From: Sinorhizobium alkalisoli
Lineage (GTDB): Bacteria > Pseudomonadota > Alphaproteobacteria > Rhizobiales > Rhizobiaceae
Length of the DNA stretch: 64,000 nucleotides
NCBI RefSeq assembly: GCF_008932245.1
Contig: NZ_CP034909.1
Span: forward strand, 1,984,001-2,048,000
Direction: 5' to 3'
The notes below the pieces were generated by a model. It searched no databases, was not told the origin of the DNA, and saw only the letters and a list, made by a program, of their open reading frames with translations. This document shows, one piece after another, positions 7,952 through 16,619 of the stretch. The position numbers and the translations under genes are program-made. Positions within the stretch are counted from its first letter, which is position 1. Each line of letters begins with the position of its first letter.

Positions 7952-9721
7952 ATGAGGCGGCTGGCAGCGATCATGGATGCCGACGTCGTCGGCTACAGCC
8001 GATTGATGGGGCGGGACGAAACGGGAACCTTCCAGGCATTGAAGGCGTGCCGCAATGCTTTTATCGCGCCTGCCGTTGCCGAGCATGGCGGACGCGTCGT
8101 GAAACAGACGGGTGATGGTACCCTTGCGGAATTCTCGAGCGTCGTCGATTCCGTCGCCTGCGCCATGGCAATCCAGAAACGAATGGCTGAACGCGACGGG
8201 CGGGCCGGCGCCGAAGACCTGCAACTGCGTATCGGCATCCATTTGGGCGACGTCATCGTGGAGGACGGCGATATTCACGGCGACGGCGTCACGGTTGCCG
8301 CCCGACTGCAGAGCCTCGCTCCCCCGGGCGGCATCTGCGTTTCCCAGCAGGTCCATGACCAGGTCGCATCGAAGCTCGACTTCCCGTTGAGCGATTTCGG
8401 CCGGCGGACGCTCCGCGACGGCCATGCGCCGATACGCGTGTGGCGATGGCAGCCGGACGGCACCGACGGCCCCGTGGCCGAGACACCCGCCGACGACCGG
8501 CCGCCCCCGGATCAAAAGCGCCCGTCGATGGCCGTCCTGCCCTTCGCCAATCTCTCGAGCGTCGACGGCCAGGAACATTTTTCGGACGGTTTTACCGAAG
8601 AGCTCATTGCCACCCTTGCCCGCTGCCGCTGGCTCCGGGTCGTCGCCCGCAACTCCTCCTTCGCCTACAAGGGCGCCGCCATCGATGTCCGCAAGGTCGC
8701 CGAGGACCTTGGCGTCAAATATGTGATCGAAGGCAGCATCCGCCGCGCGGGCAACCGCATCCGCATCACCGCGCAATTGCTGAGCGGTGAAACCGGCATG
8801 CTGCTCTGGGCGGAACGCTACGACCGGATGCTCGACGACGTGTTCGTGCTGCAGGACGAGATTGCCGGCCAGATCACCGGCACAATCCAGCCGGAGCTCG
8901 GCATCATCGAATTCGCCGCGCTGCGCGGCCACACCGCCGCCGACCTTAACGCCTGGAACATCTATCTGAAGGGCCTCTGGCATCTCTATAAATTCAATCT
9001 CGACGACCTCAGGATCGCCAAGGAGTTGTTCGAGCGGGCGATCGAGCTCGAACCCGGCTTCGCCCAGGCCCATGCGCGCCTCGCCTATGTCCATATCCAG
9101 CTCGGCTGGTACGGCCCGCTTTCCGAACGCGCCGAGCGCATCGGCGACGCCATCGCCCTGGCCGAGCGGGCGATCGTGCTCGACAGCCGTGAACCGGCCG
9201 CGCATGTGGCCCTCGGCCGGGCGCTTGCCCTCGGCGGCCAGCCGGAACGCGGCATCAATCATCTTCGCAATGCGTTGAGACTGGATGCGAGCTTCGCGCA
9301 GGGCCATTTCGCCCTCGGGCAGGCGCTCTGCTATGTCGAGCGGCCGGAGGAAGCCATTGCCGAGATCAAGGAGGCGTTCCGGCTGAGCCCGCGCGATCCG
9401 CATCTCTGGACGTTTCACAACATGCTGGCGATCGCGCATTATCAATCGGGCCGCCTCGACGAGGCCGCCGCGGCGGCACGGGCATCGCTCCGCCAGGAAA
9501 ACGTCACCTTCTGGCCGGCCATGGTGCTGGCAGCGGTCCTCGGCGCCGAGGGACCGACCGCCGAGACCCGCGAAGCCGTCTCGGATATTCTCCGCCGACG
9601 CCCCGACCTGACGACGGCGACGGCGCGGGCCGAATTCTATTTCGGCGACCGCCCGGCCATGTCGGAACAATTCGTCGACCGCTTCGTCAATGACCTGCGC
9701 CGCGCCGGCCTGCCGGAATAG
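7952..9721 (+). CDS. Class III adenylate/guanylate cyclase with TolB-like and TPR domains
   Basis: The start at 7952 follows AGGAGG by 7-8 bases and gives 589 residues. The N-terminal cyclase homology domain (about 1-165) shows DADVVGYSRLM with the metal-binding Asp, then QTGDGTLAEF and RIGIHLGDVI. A TolB/FlgO-like segment follows (SMAVLPFANLS, then VKYVIEGSIRR). The C-terminal half is a run of TPR helices (ELFERAIELEPGFAQAHARL and similar). This is a frequent rhizobial cyclase type that makes cAMP in the cytosol under control of its C-terminal region. The neighbouring ftsZ2 is convergent, so they are not co-transcribed. Confidence 0.88.
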   Translation: MRRLAAIMDADVVGYSRLMGRDETGTFQALKACRNAFIAPAVAEHGGRVVKQTGDGTLAEFSSVVDSVACAMAIQKRMAERDGRAGAEDLQLRIGIHLGDVIVEDGDIHGDGVTVAARLQSLAPPGGICVSQQVHDQVASKLDFPLSDFGRRTLRDGHAPIRVWRWQPDGTDGPVAETPADDRPPPDQKRPSMAVLPFANLSSVDGQEHFSDGFTEELIATLARCRWLRVVARNSSFAYKGAAIDVRKVAEDLGVKYVIEGSIRRAGNRIRITAQLLSGETGMLLWAERYDRMLDDVFVLQDEIAGQITGTIQPELGIIEFAALRGHTAADLNAWNIYLKGLWHLYKFNLDDLRIAKELFERAIELEPGFAQAHARLAYVHIQLGWYGPLSERAERIGDAIALAERAIVLDSREPAAHVALGRALALGGQPERGINHLRNALRLDASFAQGHFALGQALCYVERPEEAIAEIKEAFRLSPRDPHLWTFHNMLAIAHYQSGRLDEAAAAARASLRQENVTFWPAMVLAAVLGAEGPTAETREAVSDILRRRPDLTTATARAEFYFGDRPAMSEQFVDRFVNDLRRAGLPE

Positions 9722-9758
9722 CCTCGAGAATCCGGGTGAGGGACTTTCCCCACCGCCG

Positions 9759-10790
9759 CTACTGCAGCGGCCGCCCCGGCGCTGCCGCCTGGCCGTTCAC
9801 GGCCCCGGCCGCTGCCTCGTCCGCTCGGATGCTGTCGAGGCCGGTCGCCACGACCGAGACGCGGAACGTGCCGTCGAGGGTGCGGTCGAAGATCGCGCCG
9901 ACGACGATGTCGGCCTCGTCATAGACTTCCTCGCGGATGCGGGTGGCGGCCTCGTCGACCTCGAACAAGGTCATGTCCATGCCGCCGGAGATCGAGACGA
10001 GCACGCCCTTGGCGCCGCGCATCGAAACCTCGTCGAGCAGCGGGTTGGCGATCGCCGCTTCGGCGGCCTTCATCGCCCGGCCTTCGCCCGTCGCCTCGCC
10101 GGTGCCCATCATCGCGCGGCCCATGCCCTTCATCACCGTCTTCACGTCGGCGAAGTCAAGATTCATCAGGCCTTCCTTGACGATCAGGTCGGTGATGCAG
10201 CTGACGCCCGAATAGAGCACCCGGTCGGCGATCATGAAGGCGTCGGCAAAGGTGGTCTTCGCGTCGGCGATGCGGAAGAGATTCTGGTTGGGGATGACGA
10301 TCACCGTGTCGGCGCTTTCGCGCAGTCGCTCGATGCCGAGCTCCGCCGTCTGCATCCGCCGCCGCCCCTCGAAACTGAAGGGCTTGGTGACGACGCCGAC
10401 GGTCAGAATACCGGCCCGCCGCGCCGCTTCGGCGATGACGGGAGCTGCCCCGGTGCCGGTGCCGCCGCCCATTCCGGCGGTGACGAAGCACATATGCGTG
10501 CCGCCGAGGTGGTCCATGATCTCGTCGATCGATTCCTGTGCCGCCGCATTGCCGATATCCGGCACCGAGCCGGCGCCGAGACCCTCGGTGATCGCCGTGC
10601 CGAGTTGGATTCGCCGTTCAGCCTTCGACATCGCCAGCGCCTGCGCGTCCGTATTGGCGGCGATGAAATCCACGCCCTGCAGGTCTTCGGCAATCATGTT
10701 ATTGATGGCGTTACCGCCGCCGCCGCCCACGCCGATGACGGTGATTTTCGGGCGCATCTCCGTGATGATCGGCTTCTTGAACTCTGTCAT
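9759..10790 (-). CDS. ftsZ2: FtsZ2, short cell-division protein FtsZ paralogue
   Basis: The start at 10790 has AAGGAG 6-7 bases upstream and gives 343 residues. The GTPase domain is complete: GVGGGGGNA near residue 21, the tubulin signature GGGTGTG at 108-114, and the T7 loop NLDFADV at 210-216 with its catalytic aspartates. After the C-terminal GTPase subdomain the protein stops within about 25 residues (AAAPGRPLQ). It therefore lacks the long linker and the conserved C-terminal peptide that bind FtsA, ZipA and similar partners in full-length FtsZ. This matches the truncated second FtsZ known in Sinorhizobium. It probably polymerises or co-polymerises but cannot use the usual membrane tethers. 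Confidence 0.92.
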   Translation of the reverse strand: MTEFKKPIITEMRPKITVIGVGGGGGNAINNMIAEDLQGVDFIAANTDAQALAMSKAERRIQLGTAITEGLGAGSVPDIGNAAAQESIDEIMDHLGGTHMCFVTAGMGGGTGTGAAPVIAEAARRAGILTVGVVTKPFSFEGRRRMQTAELGIERLRESADTVIVIPNQNLFRIADAKTTFADAFMIADRVLYSGVSCITDLIVKEGLMNLDFADVKTVMKGMGRAMMGTGEATGEGRAMKAAEAAIANPLLDEVSMRGAKGVLVSISGGMDMTLFEVDEAATRIREEVYDEADIVVGAIFDRTLDGTFRVSVVATGLDSIRADEAAAGAVNGQAAAPGRPLQ

Positions 10791-10946
10791 GCTCTTCTCC
10801 TTGGGCAGATCCCCGGCTGTCAAAGGCTGTCCGTCCCCCCGGAACCTGCGATCGAAAGCGGCGCGGGCGCGAATCACGCATTGTCATTGTAGGAATTCAA
10901 AAAAGCCACGGAGAAGGCAAGAGCGGCGAAAACAAGGCGCGTCCAC

Positions 10947-10966
10947 AGCTACGAGCAAGAGTAGCT
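10947..10966. repeat. Small hairpin in ftsZ2 upstream region
   Basis: The arms agctac and gtagct enclose 8 bases between the divergent ftsZ2 and the small gene at 11063. The 270-base spacer shows no other clear structure. Confidence 0.3.
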
Positions 10967-11062
10967 TGGCGAGCCATTATATGACGCCGGAGCGCCTGCG
11001 GAGAGGAACAAGGTCCGACTGCCAGCGTTCATGCTGCACATTCACCTAAGGGAGTGGCTGCC

Positions 11063-11257
11063 ATGGGCGTGAGAAATGCACCGACGGAAAAGGGCAAGCA
11101 AGCTGCCCGCGGCCTGCGCGACAGCGCCGCGCAAGAAGAGAAGGAGACCGAGGCGAGGAAGGGATCGGACCTCGCCAAAGGTGCAGACCGGTTCGATGAA
11201 CGCTCCAGGAGCTCCGACGGCAGGAGCGCCGCAGCGAAGCAAAAGCCCAAGAAATAG
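11063..11257 (+). CDS. Small highly charged hypothetical protein, 64 aa
   Basis: AAGGGAG at 11048-11054 selects the ATG at 11063. The product is rich in Lys, Arg, Glu, Asp, Ala and Ser, with no hydrophobic core (ends KQKPKK). It is predicted to be disordered or helical only in contact with a partner. Such small charged proteins occur in rhizobia and are often stress-induced, but no function can be assigned from the sequence. Confidence 0.6.
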   Translation: MGVRNAPTEKGKQAARGLRDSAAQEEKETEARKGSDLAKGADRFDERSRSSDGRSAAAKQKPKK

Positions 11258-11273
11258 GGCGGAAACACCGCCC

Positions 11274-12986
11274 TCAGTCTTTCTCCGAGGCGGGCGCGGT
11301 GTAGCGGCGGCGCACCGCTTCCGCCAGCCGCTTGCGGCTTTCGGCCGGGGCCAGCGAACGATCCTCCTCGAGGGCCGCGGCTTCGTCGGCGAGTTCCGGA
11401 TCGCCGATGCGCTCGCCGAACCATTTCGAATAGTCGCCCGCCCGCAGGTGATGGTCCCAGGTCTCATCGTCGACCCCCTCTGCGATCTGCAGGAACATCA
11501 TCAGATTGTGGGCCCGCAGGTTCAGCCTCTTCTCCGGGCCGCGGAAATAGAAGCTCGCATCCTCTCCGAGATGTCCCTCGGCATATTTCCGCGTGTGCCG
11601 CTTGCGCACCTGCTTCGGCTTTTCGACGCGGATGCGCTGCGCCGGCGCGCCGGCCGAGCGCCGCCAGAAGAGGACTTCCTCGTCCGAGTGGCGCCGGTCG
11701 AGCCCCTCCGGCAGATCGTCTCCGGTGGCTTCGCAGAAGCTCTCGATCGCCTCCCGCCCCTTGGGCCCGAGCGCCGCGACCGCGGTCACCGCCGAAAGCG
11801 CCTTGGGCGAGACCGAATCCGGGTGAACGGTGATCATGATGGTTCCCGAGCGGTCGTCGGACAGCGCCAGCGAAGCGCTGTCGCGCGCCGCCGGCATGAG
11901 GTGGTGGGCCTCGTCGATGATCAGCCAATGCGGCCTGCCCGTTCGAGCACGCATCGCCGAAATGTCCGGCATCAACTCCGCGAAAAACCCCGGCCGCTCC
12001 TGAAGCTCGAAGCCGAGCGCGCTGACGACGACGTTGTCCTCGGGATTGGCAAGGAGCTCCAGCACCTGGCGATTCGTCGGCGTGACAGAGCCGCTGCCGA
12101 CGGTCACGGCACCCTCGAGATCTTCGTAATCGCCCTCCGGATCGAAGACGCAGAATTGAAAGCTCTGTTCGCGCAGCCGCTCCGAAAGCGCCGTCGCCAG
12201 TGTCGATTTGCCGATCCCGGAGCTGCCGGTGATGAGCAGCACGTCGGGCGGCGTTATCACAACGGGCCCGGCGTCATTTTCGCCGATCTGCACCTGATGG
12301 CGCGCATTGGTGCAGAACGCGAAATCCTGCGCGATAATCTCGCCGATCAATTCCTCGACGCCTTCGCCGCGTGCGCCCTCCAGCGCGAAATCGGCGGTAT
12401 CCTTCACCGCAGGCAACGCATTCGCCACGGCGGCGCCGCAGCCGCACATCCGCAATAGGGCGTGGTCGTTTTCCGCATCGCCGACGGCGACGACATTCAG
12501 GAAAGAGAGTTGCATCTCCTTGAGCGCCGCCTTGAGCCCGCTCGCCTTGTTCACCCCGCTCGGCAGCACCATGACGGCGCCCTTGTTGAAGATGATTTCC
12601 AGCTCGAGGCCGAGCTCGTGGATCGCCTCGAGCACGGCTGTCTGATGCGGCTCCCAGGTGGCGACGATCGTGCGCCCGACCGAGATATTGTCGACGCCCT
12701 TCTCTCTCAGGAGATCGACGAACTCCGCCGGCGGCGCCGGCGCCAGCGGCCGCTCCTCTTCGGTCTCCGGCGTATAGAGGAGCGCGCCGTTCTCGGCGAC
12801 GATCTTGTCGAAGAGATCGGTTTGCGGAAACACCCTTTTCAGATCCGGCAATTCGCGTCCGGTAACGAGCAGCAGCTTGCGGCCCGTCTCCCGCAGTCTT
12901 TTCAGCGCTTCGAGGCTTTCGGTCCTGACCGTGCCGTGATCGGCCAGGGTCCCGTCATAATCCGTCGCAAGAGCCATGTAATACAT
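11274..12986 (-). CDS. HAD-IIB phosphatase fused to HerA/DUF87-like ATPase
   Basis: The start at 12986 gives 570 residues. The first 220 residues are a HAD phosphatase of the Cof/sucrose-phosphatase type: TDYDGTL with nucleophile Asp9 and Asp11, motif II near VTGR, Lys147 (NKASG) and GDAEND at 169-174. Then comes a P-loop ATPase: GSSGIGKS at 254-261, a second DPEGDYEDL segment typical of HerA/FtsK-like proteins, and Walker B WLIIDEAHH around 354-362. A basic C-terminal region follows. The fusion suggests that removal of a phosphate is coupled to, or regulated by, an ATP-driven motor or switch. Partners are not evident in the neighbourhood. Confidence 0.82.
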   Translation of the reverse strand: MYYMALATDYDGTLADHGTVRTESLEALKRLRETGRKLLLVTGRELPDLKRVFPQTDLFDKIVAENGALLYTPETEEERPLAPAPPAEFVDLLREKGVDNISVGRTIVATWEPHQTAVLEAIHELGLELEIIFNKGAVMVLPSGVNKASGLKAALKEMQLSFLNVVAVGDAENDHALLRMCGCGAAVANALPAVKDTADFALEGARGEGVEELIGEIIAQDFAFCTNARHQVQIGENDAGPVVITPPDVLLITGSSGIGKSTLATALSERLREQSFQFCVFDPEGDYEDLEGAVTVGSGSVTPTNRQVLELLANPEDNVVVSALGFELQERPGFFAELMPDISAMRARTGRPHWLIIDEAHHLMPAARDSASLALSDDRSGTIMITVHPDSVSPKALSAVTAVAALGPKGREAIESFCEATGDDLPEGLDRRHSDEEVLFWRRSAGAPAQRIRVEKPKQVRKRHTRKYAEGHLGEDASFYFRGPEKRLNLRAHNLMMFLQIAEGVDDETWDHHLRAGDYSKWFGERIGDPELADEAAALEEDRSLAPAESRKRLAEAVRRRYTAPASEKD

Positions 12987-13166
12987 GCGGGCTGCCTTTC
13001 CTTGAGCTCGTTCTGCAGGATGGAACGTCAAAGCTCGGGGCTGGTTCCCGCGGCGCTGGCTCGGAGTTCCGCCGGGTCCGTCGGCTTGGGCATGGATCTT
13101 CGGGCCAAGCGCCCCAAGCAGGAGCGGCCAGTCACCTTGCCGCTCCGCCCGCTCGGGCAGGGCAAG

Positions 13167-14243
13167 TCAGAGCTTCGCTTCGAGGACCAGGTTGAATGGC
13201 GTCTCGAAGGCGCGGCGGAAGCGGGTGAAGCCCGCCTTGCGGAAGACATCGGCCAGCCGCCCCTCGCCGGCCTGCGCGCCGAGCACCAGGCGACCGCCGT
13301 CGGAGATCGCATGGGCACAGCAGATGGTGGTCGAGGCCGCGTAGTACAATCTTCCCACCGGCGAAATGTTGTCCTCGACGCGATCATTCGCGAAGGGCTC
13401 CACCAGCATGACGACGCCGTCCGGCGCCAGTGCCTTGGCGGCATGGCTCGCTGCCGCTACCGGATCGCCCATGTCGTGCAGCGCGTCGAAGAAGCAGATC
13501 AGGTCGTAGTCCTTGCCCGGATAGCCATCGGCGCGCGCCTCGCGGAAGGTTGTCTGATCGGCAATGCCCGCTTTGGCTGCGGCTTTCCGCGCCTCGAACA
13601 GCGACTCCTGATGCGTGTCGAAGCCGCAGAACCTCGATGCCGGAAAGGCCTCCGCCATCAGCACCGTCGAATGGCCGTGGCCGCATCCGATGTCGGCAAC
13701 AAGACCACCCGCCTCGAGCTTGTCGACGACGCCGTCGAGAGCTGGCAACCATTCGGAGACCAGGCTCGCCTTGTAGGCATTGCGATAGAAGGATGCGACC
13801 CCGCAGGAGAGCCGCCCGTCGTGGTCGCCCCATGGAATACCTCTACCGGTGCGGAACGCCTCGACGGCCTTGTTCTCGTCCGCCCACATGGATGCGGGGA
13901 CTGCCCAGGCATTGGGAATGAAGGTGGGGCTGTCCGGATCGGCAAGCACGAGAGCCTGTTCCGGAGTGAGCTCGTAGGTGTTGCTGACACTGTGGTAGGA
14001 GACGTAGCCGCCTGCGACTTGCGAATTGAGCCATTCGCAAACATATCGTTCGGCGCAGCCGCTACGCTTGGCCAGTTCACGCGCGCTGAGCGGGCCGGCC
14101 CCAGCCATGGCCTTGTACAGGCCGAGCCGGTTGCCGAGGCTGATCATGACGCCGCCATAGCCGGCCGAAAGATCGCCGACCGCTCGCGCGACAAGCGCGT
14201 CGAGCTTCGCAGAATCGATTGCGCCGCGGTGGATGTGTTGCAT
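13167..14243 (-). CDS. SAM-dependent methyltransferase with N-terminal winged helix
   Basis: The product is 358 residues. The N-terminal 100 residues form a winged-helix dimerisation domain (LSARELAKRSGCAERYVCEWL) as in the Rv2258c-like methyltransferases. The class I SAM fold follows with motif I DIGCGHGHS and the motif II acidic FCGFDTH, then FFDALHDMG. Methyl acceptors in this group include small molecules. The gene is divergent from a GlxA-type regulator starting at 14435, which may control it. Confidence 0.85.
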   Translation of the reverse strand: MQHIHRGAIDSAKLDALVARAVGDLSAGYGGVMISLGNRLGLYKAMAGAGPLSARELAKRSGCAERYVCEWLNSQVAGGYVSYHSVSNTYELTPEQALVLADPDSPTFIPNAWAVPASMWADENKAVEAFRTGRGIPWGDHDGRLSCGVASFYRNAYKASLVSEWLPALDGVVDKLEAGGLVADIGCGHGHSTVLMAEAFPASRFCGFDTHQESLFEARKAAAKAGIADQTTFREARADGYPGKDYDLICFFDALHDMGDPVAAASHAAKALAPDGVVMLVEPFANDRVEDNISPVGRLYYAASTTICCAHAISDGGRLVLGAQAGEGRLADVFRKAGFTRFRRAFETPFNLVLEAKL

Positions 14244-14434
14244 GTTCGTGTCTCCTCTTGAAGCGCTCCGGGGAAAGATCCGGGCTGCCCCATCAATCGC
14301 AGAGACAGGGCACGAGAGGCAGAGCCGTTATCTCCAGAATCGGGCCGTTCGGGCCACATGGGCAGCAGCAGGCCAGGAACGTGGCGCGACAATCTCGCCG
14401 GCGCTATTGTCGGACTCGCAAAGAGGGAGTCGAC

Positions 14435-15499
14435 ATGCTGCGTGATACAGTTGCGACCAGATCCGAGCCGCTCCACGTGAGCCTCATCGCCATTCCGGAG
14501 GCCGTCGTCTCGACTCTCTCCGGCATCTTCGACGTGATGAACGCCTTCGCCATGATGCCGTCCTCCGACAATGCCCCGGCACCGGCACCGCCGTTTCGCG
14601 TCGAGATCGTCGGGCTCAGACCGGGGTTACTCGAGCTCGCCAGCCGCGTCCCGGTCATGGTCCAGCGCGCCGTTGACGAGCTCGAGGCAACCGATATCGT
14701 CATTGTCCCATCGATCCTGCTTGGCCCGGAAGGCTGGCAGAAGGGCCTGCATCCGGAACTGGTCGACTGGTGTCGCGCGATGCATAGACGCGGAGCGCTC
14801 CTGTGCTCGGCTTGTTCAGGCATTTTCCTGCTTGCCGAAACCGGCCTCTTCGATGGCGAGCAAGCGACGGTGCATTTCGGCTATGCGGCAGCCTTCGCCT
14901 CTACCTTTCCGCAGGTGCCGATCCACCCCGAGCGCGTGCTTGTCGTCTCCGGAAAGAGCGACGAGCTGATCACTTCCGGAGCGTCGATGACGTGGCACGA
15001 TCTGGTGCTGTATCTGATCGCGCGCCACGCCGGAGCAACATCCGCACAGACGGTCGCGCGATCCTTCGCGCTGCAATGGCACCAGGACGGGCTCGCGCCC
15101 TATATCGTATTCGAGGGGCGCAAGGACCACGGAGATCACGCGATTCAATCGGCCCAGGACTGGGTTGCCACGCACTTCTCTGTGGCCAGGCCCGTGGAAG
15201 AAATGATCCGGCGCACCGGGCTCACCGAGCGTACCTTCAAACGACGGTTCACCAGCGCTACGGGCCTTAGCCCAATCGCCTATGTTCAGCGCCTCCGAAT
15301 AGAAGACGCCAAGCGCCGCCTGGAGCGGACTGAAGCCTCGGTGGACGAAATCAGCTGGCGCGTCGGCTACGAAGAACCCGCCTTCTTCCGGCGCCTCTTC
15401 AAACGCATCACCGGCCTGCCGCCGGGGGTCTATCGGAGGCGTTTCAAGATCCCCGACTATGCCCTTCCACTCTCCCGAGGCGGAGGAGCCTCTCCATAA
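14435..15499 (+). CDS. GlxA-family transcriptional regulator (DJ-1/PfpI + AraC)
   Basis: The ATG at 14435 follows AGAGGGAG, giving 354 residues; the longer upstream frame has no such signal. The first 200 residues are a DJ-1/PfpI-like amidotransferase fold containing CSACSGIFLLAE with the nucleophile-elbow cysteine. The C-terminal 100 residues are an AraC HTH: VEEMIRRTGLTERTFKRRF, then EISWRVGYEEPAFFRRLFKR. Family members sense small nitrogen compounds and activate nearby operons. Divergence from the methyltransferase gene suggests that gene as a target. Confidence 0.88.
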   Translation: MLRDTVATRSEPLHVSLIAIPEAVVSTLSGIFDVMNAFAMMPSSDNAPAPAPPFRVEIVGLRPGLLELASRVPVMVQRAVDELEATDIVIVPSILLGPEGWQKGLHPELVDWCRAMHRRGALLCSACSGIFLLAETGLFDGEQATVHFGYAAAFASTFPQVPIHPERVLVVSGKSDELITSGASMTWHDLVLYLIARHAGATSAQTVARSFALQWHQDGLAPYIVFEGRKDHGDHAIQSAQDWVATHFSVARPVEEMIRRTGLTERTFKRRFTSATGLSPIAYVQRLRIEDAKRRLERTEASVDEISWRVGYEEPAFFRRLFKRITGLPPGVYRRRFKIPDYALPLSRGGGASP

Positions 15500-15572
15500 G
15501 TGGCGGTCCCTGTCGGCAGCAGGTATCGACCCGACTTGAGCCACATTCATCGAGTCGCCTAGGCAGTCGCCG

Positions 15573-16619
15573 CTAAAGGCGCCAGCCATGGCCGATGACG
15601 AACGGCACCAAGGCGCCCCCGTCGATCGCCACGCTGCTGTAAGCCTTGAGGCGCTGGCCACCGGAAAGCGCGAGGTCGAGCGCGAAACGCTCCCCTTCGA
15701 AAACGCAGGAAACCACCCGCATGGGGATCCCGTCGGTGCCGCGGTGGACATGCTCCGGCCGGATGAGCACATCCGCAACCGGCCGCCTGCCCGAATCTCC
15801 GGACCCAGAATCTCCGGGCCCAAGCGCTAACCTGAGGCGTGGCCAGTCGATCTGCCGCCCCGCCCCTTCGGGCAGGCTCAGCCGCAAGATATTGCCGCGG
15901 CCGATCAGTCCGCCGACGACCCGGCCCTCGGGGCGCGCATAGATTTCCGCCGGTGGCGCCACCTGCAGGAGCCGGCCTTCCGACATCACCGCGACGTCGG
16001 TCGCAAGCGCCATCGCCTCCGCCTGGTCGTGCGTCACATAGATCATGGTCGCGCCGGAGCGCTCGTGAAGGGCGCGGAAGGTTTCCTCCATCGCCTTGCG
16101 CAGATGCTGGTCGAGATTGGCGAGCGGCTCGTCGAGCAGGACGACATCTGGTTCGGTGACGAGGCAGCGGGCGAGCGCCACCCGCTGCCGCTGGCCGCCG
16201 GAGAGCGCCGCCGGCCGCCGCTCGGCAAAGTCTTCGAGCTTGACGAGCGCCAGCGCCTCGACGACCCGCCGGCGATAGGCCTCGCCGGAAACGCCGCGCA
16301 CTTTCAGGGGGTAGCCGACATTCTCCGCCACCGTCATATGCGGCCAGAGCGCATAGGACTGGAACACCATCGCCATATTCCGCCTTTCCGGCGGCAGCGA
16401 CCGGGCGGCGTCCGATAGCCGCCGCCCGCCGAAGTCGATCGAACCGCCCGTCGGCTGCTCGAAGCCGGCGATCATCCTGAGAAGCGTCGTCTTGCCGCAG
16501 CCGGAGGGACCGAGAAGCGCCAGAAATCCCTGGCGGCGGACGGCAAGCGAGACATCCGAGACCGCTGGGCGCTCGCCTCCGAAGGTCTTCATCACGTGAT
16601 CGAGGATCAATTGCGCCAC
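15573..16619 (-). CDS. Iron(III)-type ABC transporter, ATP-binding protein
   Basis: The product is 348 residues. It has Walker A GPSGCGKTT near residues 35-43, a Q-loop, the signature LSGGQRQRVALAR, Walker B VVLLDEP and the H-loop VTHDQAEA. A C-terminal TOBE region follows, as in FbpC, PotA and related importers. The start overlaps the end of the permease gene by 13 bases, so translation is probably coupled. It energises the permease encoded at 16607-18610. Confidence 0.9.
   Translation of the reverse strand: MAQLILDHVMKTFGGERPAVSDVSLAVRRQGFLALLGPSGCGKTTLLRMIAGFEQPTGGSIDFGGRRLSDAARSLPPERRNMAMVFQSYALWPHMTVAENVGYPLKVRGVSGEAYRRRVVEALALVKLEDFAERRPAALSGGQRQRVALARCLVTEPDVVLLDEPLANLDQHLRKAMEETFRALHERSGATMIYVTHDQAEAMALATDVAVMSEGRLLQVAPPAEIYARPEGRVVGGLIGRGNILRLSLPEGAGRQIDWPRLRLALGPGDSGSGDSGRRPVADVLIRPEHVHRGTDGIPMRVVSCVFEGERFALDLALSGGQRLKAYSSVAIDGGALVPFVIGHGWRL

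Noticed and set aside
7937..9670. 577-codon open frame antisense to the adenylate cyclase
   Set aside because: Composition is rich in Arg, Gly and Ala without motifs. The plus strand encodes cyclase and TPR motifs over the same span.
11076..12458. 460-codon open frame antisense to the HAD-ATPase gene
   Set aside because: It overlaps the small gene and the HAD-ATPase without any motif, and is explained by GC-rich codon shadowing.
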